From Streptomyces sp. ISL-12 (GTDB lineage: Bacteria; Actinomycetota; Actinomycetes; Streptomycetales; Streptomycetaceae): 42,222 bases of DNA. This document shows positions 8,044-16,686 of this stretch, piece after piece. Below the pieces are notes generated by a model. The model searched no databases and was not told the DNA's origin. It saw only the letters and a list, made by a program, of their open reading frames with translations. A program made the translations under genes and the position numbers. Where the stretch lies: positions 1 through 42,222 of the forward strand of contig NZ_JAGGOO010000013.1 in the NCBI RefSeq assembly GCF_018614415.1. Direction: 5' to 3'. Position 1 is the first letter of the stretch, and every line of letters begins with the position of its first letter.

Positions 8044-8871
8044 TCACTTGACGGAACCCCCGGTGATACCGGCGGCGATGTACTTCTGGGCGAGGACGAG
8101 CAGGATCGCCGCCGGGACCGCCGACAGCACGGACGCGGCCATCACCGAACCCCAGTCACCGACGTGCGCGCCGATGTACTGGTAGATGCCGAGGGTGACC
8201 GGCTTGACCTCGTCGGTGGTGTTCAGGGTGAGCGCGAACATGAAGTCGCTCCATGAGAACAGGAACGCGAACAGCCCCGACGTGATCAGCGAGTTGCGGC
8301 TCATCGGCAGCACCACCTTGACGAACGTCCGCACCGGCCCGGCCCCGTCGATCTGCGCCGCCTCGATCACCTCGCCCGGGATCGACACCATGAAGGAGCG
8401 CATCAGCACGATGGAGAACGGGATGCCCAGCGAGGCGTCCGCCAGCATCAGGCCGAAGTAGGAGTTGACCAGGCCCAGGTCGACGTACGAGTTGTAGAGC
8501 GCGTTGGCGATGACGATGCCCGGCACCATCTGGGTGATCAGCGTGCCGAAGACGATGGTCTTCGAGCCGCGCAGCCCGAACCGGGCCAGCCCGTAGGCGG
8601 CCGGCGCGGCGATCGCCAGGCAGATGACGACCGCGCCGAACGAGACGACCAGCGAGGTCACCAGGTGGCCGCCCTGGTCGGTGATGGCCTTGGAGAAGCC
8701 GGACAGGTCCAGGCTGCCCGGCACCGGGTCGACCTTGAGCAGGCCCGACTCGGGCTGGAGCGCGGTGTTGAGCATCCAGTACAGCGGGAAGAGCATCACG
8801 CACAGGATCAGCACACCGGCGACGGTGGAGCCCCAGCGGCGCCTCGGTGCCGTGGTGGTCTGCGAGGCCAT
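8044..8871 (-). CDS. ABC sugar transporter permease, MalG type
   Basis: 275 residues with six hydrophobic segments. The EAA-loop for contact with the ATPase is at VIEAAQIDGAGPVRTFVKVVLP, the standard position for CUT1 sugar permeases. ATG 8871 is best placed, 9-10 nt after GAGGGGAA. An in-frame GTG at 8878-8880 overlaps the preceding permease stop (GTGA) and is the alternative. It forms the membrane channel together with the upstream permease. No ATPase gene is present, as is usual in Streptomyces where a shared MsiK-type ATPase serves several CUT1 systems (established for cellobiose and maltose uptake; inference here). Confidence 0.92.
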   Translation of the reverse strand: MASQTTTAPRRRWGSTVAGVLILCVMLFPLYWMLNTALQPESGLLKVDPVPGSLDLSGFSKAITDQGGHLVTSLVVSFGAVVICLAIAAPAAYGLARFGLRGSKTIVFGTLITQMVPGIVIANALYNSYVDLGLVNSYFGLMLADASLGIPFSIVLMRSFMVSIPGEVIEAAQIDGAGPVRTFVKVVLPMSRNSLITSGLFAFLFSWSDFMFALTLNTTDEVKPVTLGIYQYIGAHVGDWGSVMAASVLSAVPAAILLVLAQKYIAAGITGGSVK

Positions 8872-8876
8872 GGACG

Positions 8877-9833
8877 TCACTTCCCCTCGGTGCGGTTGGC
8901 CCGCAGGTAGAACACCGCGAACACCGCGGAGATCAGGATGAGTACGTTGCCGACGACCGCGCCCGCCCCGAAGTCCAGCTGGACGAAGGAGTTCTGGTAG
9001 GTGAGCGTGCCCAGGGTCTGGGTGGCGTCGGCCGGTCCGCCGTCGGTGAGGGCGAGGATCAGGTCGAGGATCTTGACCGTCGACATGAAGCCGAGGACGA
9101 GCACGACCGTGACCACCGGCTTCAGCATCGGCAGGGTGACGGAGCGGAACGTCCGCCACGCGGAGGCGCCGTCCAGGGCGGCCGCCTCGTGCAGCTCCTT
9201 CGGGATCTCCTGGAGACCGCCGTACAGGATGACCATGTTGAACGGGATGCCGATCCAGATGTTGACCAGGATCACGGAGAGCAGGGCCATGTCCGGGCTG
9301 GTCAGCCAGGGGGTGTGGCCGCTGCCCAGGCCGACGGTGTCCAGGAAGGTGTTCAGGACGCCGGTGTCCTGGTCGAGGATGCGGCGCCACACCACGCCGG
9401 ACACCACCATGGGCACCAGCCACGGCAGCAGGATCAGGGAGCGCAGGACGCCGTTGAGGGGGAACCGGCGGTTGAAGAACACGGCCAGCGCCAGGCCGAT
9501 GCCGAACTGGCCCACCAGTGAGCCGGCCGTGAACACCAGGGTGTGCCACAGGGCCTTGCCGAACAGGGCGTCCTGGAAGACGTTCGACCAGTTGTCGGTG
9601 CCGTTGAACGGGGACTCGCCGGTGAAGAAGGTCTTCGGGGTGTAGTGCTGGAAGCTCATCACGACGTTGCGGACGAGCGGGTAGCCGAAGAACAGCAGCA
9701 TGAAGACGACGGCGGGGGCGACGAACCCCCACTGGGTGAGCCGGCGCCGGCGCCTGAGCCGGTCCGGGTCGGGAGCGGTGGCCGTCTTCGGCTCTCTGCC
9801 GGCCGGCGTCGCGGTGACGGTCGAGGTGGTCAT
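8877..9833 (-). CDS. ABC sugar transporter permease, MalF type
   Basis: 318 residues, six TM segments starting at WGFVAPAVVFMLLFFGYPLV. The EAA loop is ELHEAAALDGASAWRTFRSVTLP. It starts at ATG 9833, preceded by GAGGAA that overlaps the stop codon of the solute-binding gene only 11 bp upstream. It pairs with the MalG-type permease directly downstream (4-bp overlap possible). A CUT1-class oligosaccharide importer subunit; substrate inferred from the cluster. Confidence 0.92.
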   Translation of the reverse strand: MTTSTVTATPAGREPKTATAPDPDRLRRRRRLTQWGFVAPAVVFMLLFFGYPLVRNVVMSFQHYTPKTFFTGESPFNGTDNWSNVFQDALFGKALWHTLVFTAGSLVGQFGIGLALAVFFNRRFPLNGVLRSLILLPWLVPMVVSGVVWRRILDQDTGVLNTFLDTVGLGSGHTPWLTSPDMALLSVILVNIWIGIPFNMVILYGGLQEIPKELHEAAALDGASAWRTFRSVTLPMLKPVVTVVLVLGFMSTVKILDLILALTDGGPADATQTLGTLTYQNSFVQLDFGAGAVVGNVLILISAVFAVFYLRANRTEGK

Positions 9834-9844
9834 GGTCACGTTCC

Positions 9845-11104
9845 TCAGTTCCCGCTCGTGGCCCGCTGCTGGGCGCGCTTCAGTGCGGCCTCGCTGGACT
9901 GGCCGGTCAGGGCGGACTGGAAGGCGCTCTGCAGGGCGAGCGACACGCTCGACCAGCCCGCGCCGAGCTTGGCGGTACGCGACCGGGCCGCGGCCACCTG
10001 GTCGGCGAGCGCGTCCAGCTCCGGCACCTTCTCCCGCCACACGGCGGCGGCCTTGGCGTTGGCCGGGACCATCCAGCTGTTGAGCGCGTACGTCAGCTGT
10101 TCCTTCTGGCTGGAGAGACAGGCGACGATCCTACCGGCCGTCTTCTCCCGCTGCTCGTCGCCGGTGTTGGGCACGGTGAGGATGGCCCCGCCGAGCGGAC
10201 CGACCGAGTCCTCGCCCGCCTCCGGCACCGGTATCTGCGCGATCTCCCAGTGCAGCGACTTGTCCGTGTTCAGGGTCTCCACCTGCCACGGACCGTTGAT
10301 CATCATGGCCGCGTTGCCGGCCATGAACTGGTCGTTGACGTCCGCCTGGGTCCAGTTGACCGTCGACTTCGACAGCGAACCGTCCGCCAGCAGCGCCTTC
10401 CAGTAGTCCAGCGCCTCGGCGACCTGCGGGCTGTCCAGCTCCGCCTCGTCGCCGCCGTTGGACCACATGAACGGCATGAACTGGAAGACGCCGTCCTCCG
10501 CGCCGCCCGCGCTGAGCGCCAGCCCGTACCGCTTGCCCTCGGTGAGCTGCTTCGCCGCCGCGCGCAGTTCGTCCCATGTCTTGGGGACCTCTACGCCGGC
10601 CTGGTCGAGCAGGTCCTTGTTGTAGAAGAGCGCGAGGGTGTTCACGGAGCGGGCGGCGCCGTAGTAGGTCCCCTTGTAGGAGCCGAAGTTGACGATGCCC
10701 TCGGGGATGTCCCGGGTGCTCAGGCCGAGGGTCTTGAGGTCGACCAGGCCGCCGGCGTCGGCGAACGTCGGCATCTCGGACGCGTCGAACTGGATGACGT
10801 CCGGCAGCGACTTGGAGGACGCCATGCGCAGCGCCTTGGTCATGACCTGGGCGGCGGGGACGCTCTGCTGCTCGATGGTGACGCCCAGCTGCTTGCCGCA
10901 GCGGGCCATCGCCTCGGCGTCCCAGCGGTGGTAGGACTCGTCGGTCGAGGAGTTCATCACGGTGTACACATCGGGGTCGCGTTGCTGTCCGCAGCCGGTC
11001 AGCGCCGCCCCGGCGACCAGGACGGAGACGGCGGCGAGCGGGGCTGCGGCTCTGCGTGAGCGACGGCGCCGGCGAGGTCCGGCGGCCGGAGGGTGTGCTG
11101 TCAC
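9845..11104 (-). CDS. Sugar ABC transporter substrate-binding lipoprotein
   Basis: About 419 residues from GTG 11104. An Arg-rich n-region (RRRRRSRR) and hydrophobic core lead to the lipobox ALTGC, placing the lipid-modified Cys at residue 38. The mature protein is a family 1 extracellular solute-binding protein (LPDVIQFDASEMPTFADAGGLVDL, NTLALFYNKDLLDQAGVEVPKTWDEL, AAMMINGPWQV). It delivers an oligosaccharide to the two permeases encoded immediately downstream. A longer start at 11161 is open but would put an extra 19 residues before the signal peptide. A hairpin between this gene and xylA suggests that the operon has its own start or depends on read-through. Confidence 0.9.
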   Translation of the reverse strand: MTAHPPAAGPRRRRRSRRAAAPLAAVSVLVAGAALTGCGQQRDPDVYTVMNSSTDESYHRWDAEAMARCGKQLGVTIEQQSVPAAQVMTKALRMASSKSLPDVIQFDASEMPTFADAGGLVDLKTLGLSTRDIPEGIVNFGSYKGTYYGAARSVNTLALFYNKDLLDQAGVEVPKTWDELRAAAKQLTEGKRYGLALSAGGAEDGVFQFMPFMWSNGGDEAELDSPQVAEALDYWKALLADGSLSKSTVNWTQADVNDQFMAGNAAMMINGPWQVETLNTDKSLHWEIAQIPVPEAGEDSVGPLGGAILTVPNTGDEQREKTAGRIVACLSSQKEQLTYALNSWMVPANAKAAAVWREKVPELDALADQVAAARSRTAKLGAGWSSVSLALQSAFQSALTGQSSEAALKRAQQRATSGN

Positions 11105-11177
11105 GGTGGGTGCCCTTGGGTGCGAGGGGGTGCCGGCCCGCCCGCGCGACCACGGCGTCACGGGGCGGATGGGAGGA

Positions 11178-11207
11178 GGTCCGCGGGCACCGGCCGACCC
11201 GCGGACC
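11178..11207 (-). terminator. Hairpin between xylA and the ABC operon
   Basis: Perfect 10-bp stem GGTCCGCGGG / CCCGCGGACC with a 10-nt loop lies directly after the xylA stop in the 108-bp gap before the binding-protein gene. It would end or attenuate the xylA transcript. Confidence 0.6.
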
Positions 11208-11212
11208 GGGGG

Positions 11213-12385
11213 TCAGCTACGGGCGCCGAGGAGGTGGTCCATGGCGAGCTGGTCGAGGTGTTCGAAGGCCATGCCGCGGGCGGCGGCGGCTTCCGCGTCG
11301 AAGGTCTCGTAGGCGGTGGGGTCGGCCAGCAGGGCGGCCAGGCCGTCCTCGGCGGTGGGCCGGGCCAGCTGGTCCAGCCGGGACGCGGCCAGCGCCTCCT
11401 GGACCTCCGGGTCGGCGCGGAAGGCGGCGGCCCGGTCCTTGAGGATCAGGTAGTTGCGCATGCAGCCCGCCGCCGACGCCCACACCCCGTCGATGTCCTC
11501 GGTCCTGGGCGGCTTGAAATCGAAGTGCCGGCACCCCTGGTACCCGGCCGTCTCCAACAGGTCCACCAGCCAGAACGCGGAACGCAGATCCCCCGCACCG
11601 AACCGCAGGTCCTGGTCGTACTTGATCCCCGACTGCCCGTTCAGATCCAGGTGGAACAGCTTGCCCGCCCACAGCGCCTGCGCGATACCGTGCGGGAAGT
11701 TCAGCCCCGCCATCTGCTCGTGCCCCACCTCCGGGTTCACCCCGAACAGCTCAGGACGCTCCAGCCGCTCGATGAACGCCAGCGCGTGCCCCACCGTCGG
11801 CAGCAGGATGTCACCGCGCGGCTCGTTCGGCTTCGGCTCGATCGCGAACCTCAGGCCGTAGCCCTGCTCCGTGACGTACTGGGCGAGCAGGTCGAAGGCC
11901 TCCTTCATCCGCTCCAGCGCCTCCCGCACGTCCTTGGCCCCGCCCGACTCCGCGCCCTCACGCCCGCCCCAGGCCACATACACCTCGGCACCCAGCTCCA
12001 CGGCCAGGTCGATGTTGCGGATCGTCTTGCGCAACGCGAACCGCCGCACGTCCCGGTCGTTCGCGGTGAACGCCCCGTCCTTGAACACCGGATGCGTGAA
12101 CAGGTTCGTCGTCGCCATCGGCACCTTCATGCCCGACGCGTCCAGCGCCTGCCGGAACCTCTTCACCCGCGCCTCACGGTCCGCCTCCGGCGCACCGAAC
12201 GGGATCAGATCGTCGTCGTGGAACGTCACCCCGTACGCGCCCAGCTCCGCCAGACGCCGCACCGACTCGACCGGATCCAGCTCCGGCCGGGTCGCGTCCC
12301 CGAACGGGTCCCTGCCCTGCCAGCCAACGGTCCACAGACCGAACGTGAACCTGTCCTCGGGAGTGGGGTTGAAGCGCTTCGACAT
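11213..12385 (-). CDS. xylA: Xylose isomerase
   Basis: 390 residues, very close to the Streptomyces XylA/glucose isomerase sequence I know ([48 protein letters not shown]). Catalytic His is in FHDDDL (H56 in this numbering). Glu/Asp metal ligands are in [10 protein letters not shown], in [10 protein letters not shown], in the LDLNGQ region and in [11 protein letters not shown]. It converts D-xylose to D-xylulose. ATG 12385 follows AAGG with about 8-nt spacing. It is divergent from the alpha-xylosidase over a 271-bp region with ROK-like sites. No xylulokinase gene lies beside it, unlike the common xylA-xylB arrangement. Confidence 0.97.
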   Translation of the reverse strand: MSKRFNPTPEDRFTFGLWTVGWQGRDPFGDATRPELDPVESVRRLAELGAYGVTFHDDDLIPFGAPEADREARVKRFRQALDASGMKVPMATTNLFTHPVFKDGAFTANDRDVRRFALRKTIRNIDLAVELGAEVYVAWGGREGAESGGAKDVREALERMKEAFDLLAQYVTEQGYGLRFAIEPKPNEPRGDILLPTVGHALAFIERLERPELFGVNPEVGHEQMAGLNFPHGIAQALWAGKLFHLDLNGQSGIKYDQDLRFGAGDLRSAFWLVDLLETAGYQGCRHFDFKPPRTEDIDGVWASAAGCMRNYLILKDRAAAFRADPEVQEALAASRLDQLARPTAEDGLAALLADPTAYETFDAEAAAARGMAFEHLDQLAMDHLLGARS

Positions 12386-12427
12386 CGTGCGGCCCTTGCT
12401 GTCGTACCGTCGGCTCCCACGCCGGAC

Positions 12428-12440
12428 GGTTTTGTTTGAT
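12428..12440. promoter_or_regulatory. Candidate ROK operator in xylA upstream region
   Basis: GGTTTTGTTTGAT lies 43 bp upstream of the xylA start. Its first ten bases are identical to the site upstream of the MFS and ROK genes at 5252-5261. An AT-rich string of this kind is rare in this GC-rich sequence. Confidence 0.5.
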
Positions 12441-12580
12441 GGCATGACTAATACGTCACGGAGCGGCTTCCGCGCTAGCCCCACAGGGGGCCCTTCTCTC
12501 CGTGAGTGCGCCGTTCTCTTCGGTTATCAGGCCAGTTCAGAGGCCGAAAAGTCGAACCGGAGCCCTTCCGCGCCGATTTG

Positions 12581-12598
12581 TTTTGTGTACGATCAAAA
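12581..12598. promoter_or_regulatory. Candidate ROK operator upstream of the alpha-xylosidase
   Basis: Perfect dyad TTTTG-N8-CAAAA, about 60 bp before the GH31 start. The half-site TTTTG is shared with the two GGTTTTGTTT sites. It is placed where a repressor could block the plus-strand promoter. Confidence 0.55.
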
Positions 12599-12656
12599 TG
12601 CTCCTGAGACGTCACGCACCGCTATCCGACCGCTCTCGCCCCACCCGAGGAAGATC

Positions 12657-14927
12657 ATGAAGTTCACCGACGGCTTCTGGCTCGTCCGCGAGGGCGTGCA
12701 CCTCTCGTACGCCACCGAAGTACGCGATGTCCACGCCCAGTCGAAGCGCTTCACCGCCCATGCCGCCGTGAAGAAGGTGACACGGCGGGGCGACACACTC
12801 AATGCCCCGCTCATCACCGTCGACTGCTTCTCACCGGCCGAGGGCGTCATCGGCGTCCGGGTCACCCACCACGCGGGCAAGCGGCACCCGGGCCCCGACT
12901 TCGCGCTCGACGAGGCACCGGACGGCGTCGGCGAGGTCCGCCAGGACGGCCCGGTCACCGAGCTGACCAGCGGCCCGCTCACCCTGCGCCTGGACCGCTC
13001 CGGCCCCTGGGGGCTCACCTTCCACGACGCGGACGGACGGGAGCTGACCCGGGCCGACGCCAAGAGCACCGCGTACGCCACCACCGGCGAGGGCGCCCAC
13101 CACATGCTCAGCCGCCTCGCGCTCGGCGTCGGCGAGCAGATCTACGGCCTCGGCGAGCGCTTCACCCCGTTCGTGAAGAACGGCCAGGTCGTCGACATCT
13201 GGCAGGCCGACGGCGGCACCAGCAGCGAGCAGGCGTACAAGAACATCCCGTTCTACCTCTCCTCACGCGGCTACGGCGTCTTCGTCAACCACCCCGGCGC
13301 GGTCTCCTTCGAGATCGGCTCGGAGTCCGTCGGCCAGGTGCAGTTCAGCGTGGAGGACCAGACGCTGGAGTACTACGTCGTCGCGGGCCCCACCCCGAAG
13401 GACGTCCTGTCCCGCTACACGGCCCTCACCGGCCGTCCGGCCCTGCCCCCCGTCTGGTCCTTCGGTCTCTGGCTGAGCACCTCCTTCACCACCTCCTACG
13501 ACGAGGCGACCGTCACGTCCTTCGTCGACGGCATGGCCGAGCGCGGCATCCCGCTCTCCGTCTTCCACTTCGACTGCTTCTGGATGCGCGAGTACCAGTG
13601 GTGCGACTTCGAGTGGGACCCGGACGTCTTCCCGGACCCGGAGGGCATGCTGGCCCGGCTGAAGGAGAAGGGGCTCAGGATCAGTGCCTGGATCAACCCC
13701 TACATCGCCCAGAAGTCCCCGCTGTTCGACGAGGCGGCGGAACTGGGGCACCTGGTGCGCAAGCCCAACGGCGACGTGTGGCAGTGGGACCTGTGGCAGG
13801 CCGGGATGGGACTGGTCGACTTCACCAGCCCCGACGCCCGCGCCTGGTTCCAGTCGAAGCTGAAGCCGCTGCTCGACCAGGGCGTGGACTGCTTCAAGAC
13901 CGACTTCGGCGAGCGCATCCCCACCGACGTGGTCTGGCACGACGGCTCCGACCCGGAGCGGATGCACAACTACTACACCCAGCTCTACAACCAGACCGTC
14001 TTCGAACTCCTGGAGAAGGAGCGCGGCCAGGGCGAGGCCGTCCTCTTCGCCCGGTCCGCGACCGCGGGCGGCCAGCAGTTCCCCGTGCACTGGGGCGGCG
14101 ACTGCTGGTCCTCCTTCGGCGCCATGGCCGAGTCCCTGCGCGGCGGCCTGTCCCTGTCGCTGTCCGGGTTCGGCTTCTGGAGCCACGACATCGGCGGCTT
14201 CGAGGGCACCCCCGACCCCGCCGTCTTCAAGCGCTGGCTCGCCTTCGGCCTGCTCTCCTCGCACAGCCGGCTGCACGGCTCCTCGTCGTACCGGGTGCCG
14301 TGGGAGTTCGGCGACGAGGCGGTCGATGTCGCCCGCCGCTTCACCCTCCTCAAGCACCGCCTGATGCCCTACCTCTACGGCGCCGCCGCCGAGGCCCACC
14401 GCACCGGCGTGCCGATGATGCGCCCGATGGTCCTGGAGTTCCCCGGCGACCCGGCCTGCCGCCCGCTGGACCGCCAGTACATGCTCGGTCCCGACCTGCT
14501 CGTCGCCCCGGTCTTCACCGAGGACGGCGAGGTGGAGGTCTACCTCCCGGAGGGCACCTGGACGCACCTGCTCAGCGGCGAGCAGGTCACCGGCCCGGCC
14601 TGGCGCACCGAACGCCACGGTTACGACAGCCTCCCGCTGTACGTCCGTGAGGGCGCCGTGCTGCCGCTGGCCTCCGACGACCAGCGGCCCGACGGCGACT
14701 GGCTGGACGCGCCGACGCTGCTCGTCCACCCGTCCGCGTCCCCCGACTACGCGGCCGAGGTCACCGTGCCGGACGCGACGGGGGCGCCGGCGGCGACGTT
14801 CCGGGTGCGGCGGGACGGCGACGTGCTGCGGGTGAGCGCGGAGGGGACCCAGCGGGCGTTCACGGTGCGGGTCGCCGGCGGGGCGAGCGCCGAGGGCGCG
14901 GGTGAGGTGACGGTGCCGCTCGGCTGA
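12657..14927 (+). CDS. GH31 alpha-xylosidase (YicI type)
   Basis: 756 residues, close to the 772 of E. coli YicI. The N-terminal beta-sandwich is followed by the (beta/alpha)8 barrel. The nucleophile D416 is in KTDFGERIP and the acid/base D482 is in HWGGDC; both numbers coincide with YicI. FHFDCFWMREYQWCDFEWD, with the Trp/Cys typical of alpha-xylosidases, supports xyloside specificity. There is no signal peptide, so it is intracellular and removes alpha-1,6-xylosyl units from isoprimeverose or xyloglucan oligosaccharides. ATG 12657 follows CGAGGAAG. Divergent xylA would take the released xylose. Confidence 0.95.
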   Translation: MKFTDGFWLVREGVHLSYATEVRDVHAQSKRFTAHAAVKKVTRRGDTLNAPLITVDCFSPAEGVIGVRVTHHAGKRHPGPDFALDEAPDGVGEVRQDGPVTELTSGPLTLRLDRSGPWGLTFHDADGRELTRADAKSTAYATTGEGAHHMLSRLALGVGEQIYGLGERFTPFVKNGQVVDIWQADGGTSSEQAYKNIPFYLSSRGYGVFVNHPGAVSFEIGSESVGQVQFSVEDQTLEYYVVAGPTPKDVLSRYTALTGRPALPPVWSFGLWLSTSFTTSYDEATVTSFVDGMAERGIPLSVFHFDCFWMREYQWCDFEWDPDVFPDPEGMLARLKEKGLRISAWINPYIAQKSPLFDEAAELGHLVRKPNGDVWQWDLWQAGMGLVDFTSPDARAWFQSKLKPLLDQGVDCFKTDFGERIPTDVVWHDGSDPERMHNYYTQLYNQTVFELLEKERGQGEAVLFARSATAGGQQFPVHWGGDCWSSFGAMAESLRGGLSLSLSGFGFWSHDIGGFEGTPDPAVFKRWLAFGLLSSHSRLHGSSSYRVPWEFGDEAVDVARRFTLLKHRLMPYLYGAAAEAHRTGVPMMRPMVLEFPGDPACRPLDRQYMLGPDLLVAPVFTEDGEVEVYLPEGTWTHLLSGEQVTGPAWRTERHGYDSLPLYVREGAVLPLASDDQRPDGDWLDAPTLLVHPSASPDYAAEVTVPDATGAPAATFRVRRDGDVLRVSAEGTQRAFTVRVAGGASAEGAGEVTVPLG

Positions 14928-14938
14928 GGGACCGGTGT

Positions 14939-14975
14939 GCGCGAGCCCCGGAGGAACGGCCTCCGGGGCTCGCGC
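14939..14975. terminator. Strong hairpin terminator after the alpha-xylosidase
   Basis: Perfect 16-bp stem GCGCGAGCCCCGGAGG / CCTCCGGGGCTCGCGC with a 5-nt loop, between the convergent GH31 and NmrA-like genes. Probably bidirectional. Confidence 0.85.
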
Positions 14976-15014
14976 GTGCGGGGCACGGGCAGGCGATCCG
15001 GCAGTGCGCGTGGT

Positions 15015-15878
15015 TCAGTGGCCGGCCAGGTGCTCGCGGAGCACCGTCTCGACGGAGACGGGTTCCCGGCCGGTCAAGGTGGCCAGCGTCGGGTCGACGG
15101 TGGCGAACTCGCCGTCGCGCGCGGCGGTGAAGATGCCCAGCAACTGCTGCGCCACGGTGGCGGGCATGCCGTGCCCCGTCACCTCCGCCAGCCACTCGTC
15201 GTCCGGCACGGTGATCCTCGTGAGGGTGCGGCCCGTGATCTCGGTGGTGAGCGAGGCGAGGTCCTCGAAGGTGAGCGCCCGTGCCCCGGTGAGCGGCGGC
15301 GTGGGGCCCTCGAAGCGGCCCTCGTCGGCCAGGACGGCGGCCGCCGCCTCGGCGAGGTCGGCGTGCGCGGTCCAGCTGAACGGCCCGTCCGTGGGGAGCA
15401 CGAGCCGGCCGGACTCCACCGCCTGGCCGATGAAATGCGCCGCGCTGGCGGCGTAGAAACCGTTGCGCAGCGAGGTGAACGGTATCCCGCCGGCGCGCAG
15501 GGCCTCCTCGGTGGCGGCGTGGTCGACGCACGCCTGGAAGCGCGAGGACGGGCTGGCCCCCATCTGGCTGGTGTACAGGATGCGGCGGGCGCCCGCCGCG
15601 ACCGCCGCGTCGATCGCCACGCGATGCTGCTTGACGCACTCCTCGCCCATCTTGTCGACGGAGACGATGAGCACCTGCGAGGCGCCCTCGAAGGCGTGGG
15701 CGAGACCGGCGACGTCGGTGAAGTCGCCCTGCCGTACCCGTACGCCGCGGTCGGCGAGCGCCTGCGCCTTGCGCGGGTCGCGGACGCTGACGCCGACCCG
15801 GCCGGCGGGTACGCGGGTGAGCAGCCGCTCGACGATCCGACGGCCCAGCAGGCCGGTGGCTCCAGTGATGATGATCAT
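15015..15878 (-). CDS. NmrA-like NAD(P)-binding oxidoreductase / sugar-nucleotide-like SDR
   Basis: 287 residues. The N-terminal Rossmann signature is ITGATGLLGRRIVERLL. YTSQMGASPSSRFQACVDHAATEEAL and FTSLRNGFYA are typical of the QOR2/NmrA atypical short-chain dehydrogenase group (quinone or redox-sensing NADPH-binding proteins). It starts at ATG 15878 with GGAG 6 nt upstream. It is divergent from a TetR regulator 96 bp away, the classical layout for TetR control of the divergent oxidoreductase. Substrate unknown. Confidence 0.85.
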   Translation of the reverse strand: MIIITGATGLLGRRIVERLLTRVPAGRVGVSVRDPRKAQALADRGVRVRQGDFTDVAGLAHAFEGASQVLIVSVDKMGEECVKQHRVAIDAAVAAGARRILYTSQMGASPSSRFQACVDHAATEEALRAGGIPFTSLRNGFYAASAAHFIGQAVESGRLVLPTDGPFSWTAHADLAEAAAAVLADEGRFEGPTPPLTGARALTFEDLASLTTEITGRTLTRITVPDDEWLAEVTGHGMPATVAQQLLGIFTAARDGEFATVDPTLATLTGREPVSVETVLREHLAGH

Positions 15879-15938
15879 GATGCGCTCCAGTGGCGAGACT
15901 GTGGTTCCAGTGGAAACGTCAAGACGATAGCACTGATA

Positions 15939-15974
15939 TTAACGACGGAATCATAGGTCGCGTATCATTGATTC
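15939..15974 (+). promoter_or_regulatory. Candidate leaderless promoter and dyad in front of the TetR gene
   Basis: TTAACG (15939-15944) and TATCAT (15963-15968) are spaced 18 bp. The -10 lies 6 bp from ATG 15975, which would give a leaderless transcript. GAATCA and TGATTC form inverted arms around this -10, and an imperfect TTCCA-G-TGGAA dyad lies nearer the NmrA-like gene (about 15905). Either could be the TetR operator. Confidence 0.35.
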
Positions 15975-16664
15975 ATGTCATCACGGGAGCAGACCCGGCA
16001 GCGGGTCATCGAGGCCGCCATCGACCTGCTGACGCGCGGTGGGCGCGACGCGGTCACCACCCGCGCGGTCGCCGACGCGGCGGGCCTCCAGCCGCCGGCC
16101 ATCTACCGGCTGTTCGGCGACAAGGACGGGCTGCTCGACGCGGTCGCCGAGTACGGCTTCACCGCGTTCCTCGCCACCAAGCGCGTCGATCCCGATCCCG
16201 AGGACCCCATCGCGGACCTCAGGGCGGGCTGGGACGTCGCGGCCGAGTTCGGGCTGGCCAACCCCGCGCTGTTCACGCTGATGTACGCCGAGCCCGCCAG
16301 GACCGCCTCGCCCGCTTTCGCGGCCGGCATGGAGATCCTGATGGGCCGGGTACGGCGGCTCGCCGCCGGTGGCTGGCTGCGCGTCGACGAGGGACTGGCG
16401 GCGCAGATCATCCACGCCACGGCGCGCGGCGCGGTGCTCACCTGGCTGTCGCTGCCCGAGGACCGGCGCGATCCGGCCCTGCTGACCGCCCTGCGGGAGG
16501 CCATGGTCGTCGCCGTCACCCACGAGAAGCCGGCCGTCCGGGAGGCGGGCCCGGCGGGCGCGGCCCGCGCCCTGCGCGCCGCGCTGACCGAGCGGACGCC
16601 CCTGAGCGACGCGGAGCGGCATCTGCTCAGGGAGTGGCTGAACCGCCTCGCCGACGGCGACTGA
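15975..16664 (+). CDS. TetR-family transcriptional regulator
   Basis: 229 residues. The N-terminal helix-turn-helix is at about 10-55 (RQRVIEAAIDLLTRGGRDAVTTRAVADAAGLQPPAIYRLFGDKDGLLDAV). The C-terminal half is the helical ligand/dimer domain (LANPALFTLMYAEPARTASPAF). Divergent orientation and proximity point to the NmrA-like oxidoreductase as target and to self-regulation. There is no Shine-Dalgarno before the ATG; leaderless translation is likely. Confidence 0.93.
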   Translation: MSSREQTRQRVIEAAIDLLTRGGRDAVTTRAVADAAGLQPPAIYRLFGDKDGLLDAVAEYGFTAFLATKRVDPDPEDPIADLRAGWDVAAEFGLANPALFTLMYAEPARTASPAFAAGMEILMGRVRRLAAGGWLRVDEGLAAQIIHATARGAVLTWLSLPEDRRDPALLTALREAMVVAVTHEKPAVREAGPAGAARALRAALTERTPLSDAERHLLREWLNRLADGD

Positions 16665-16686
16665 CGCGTCCCGGTAGGCGCCGCCC

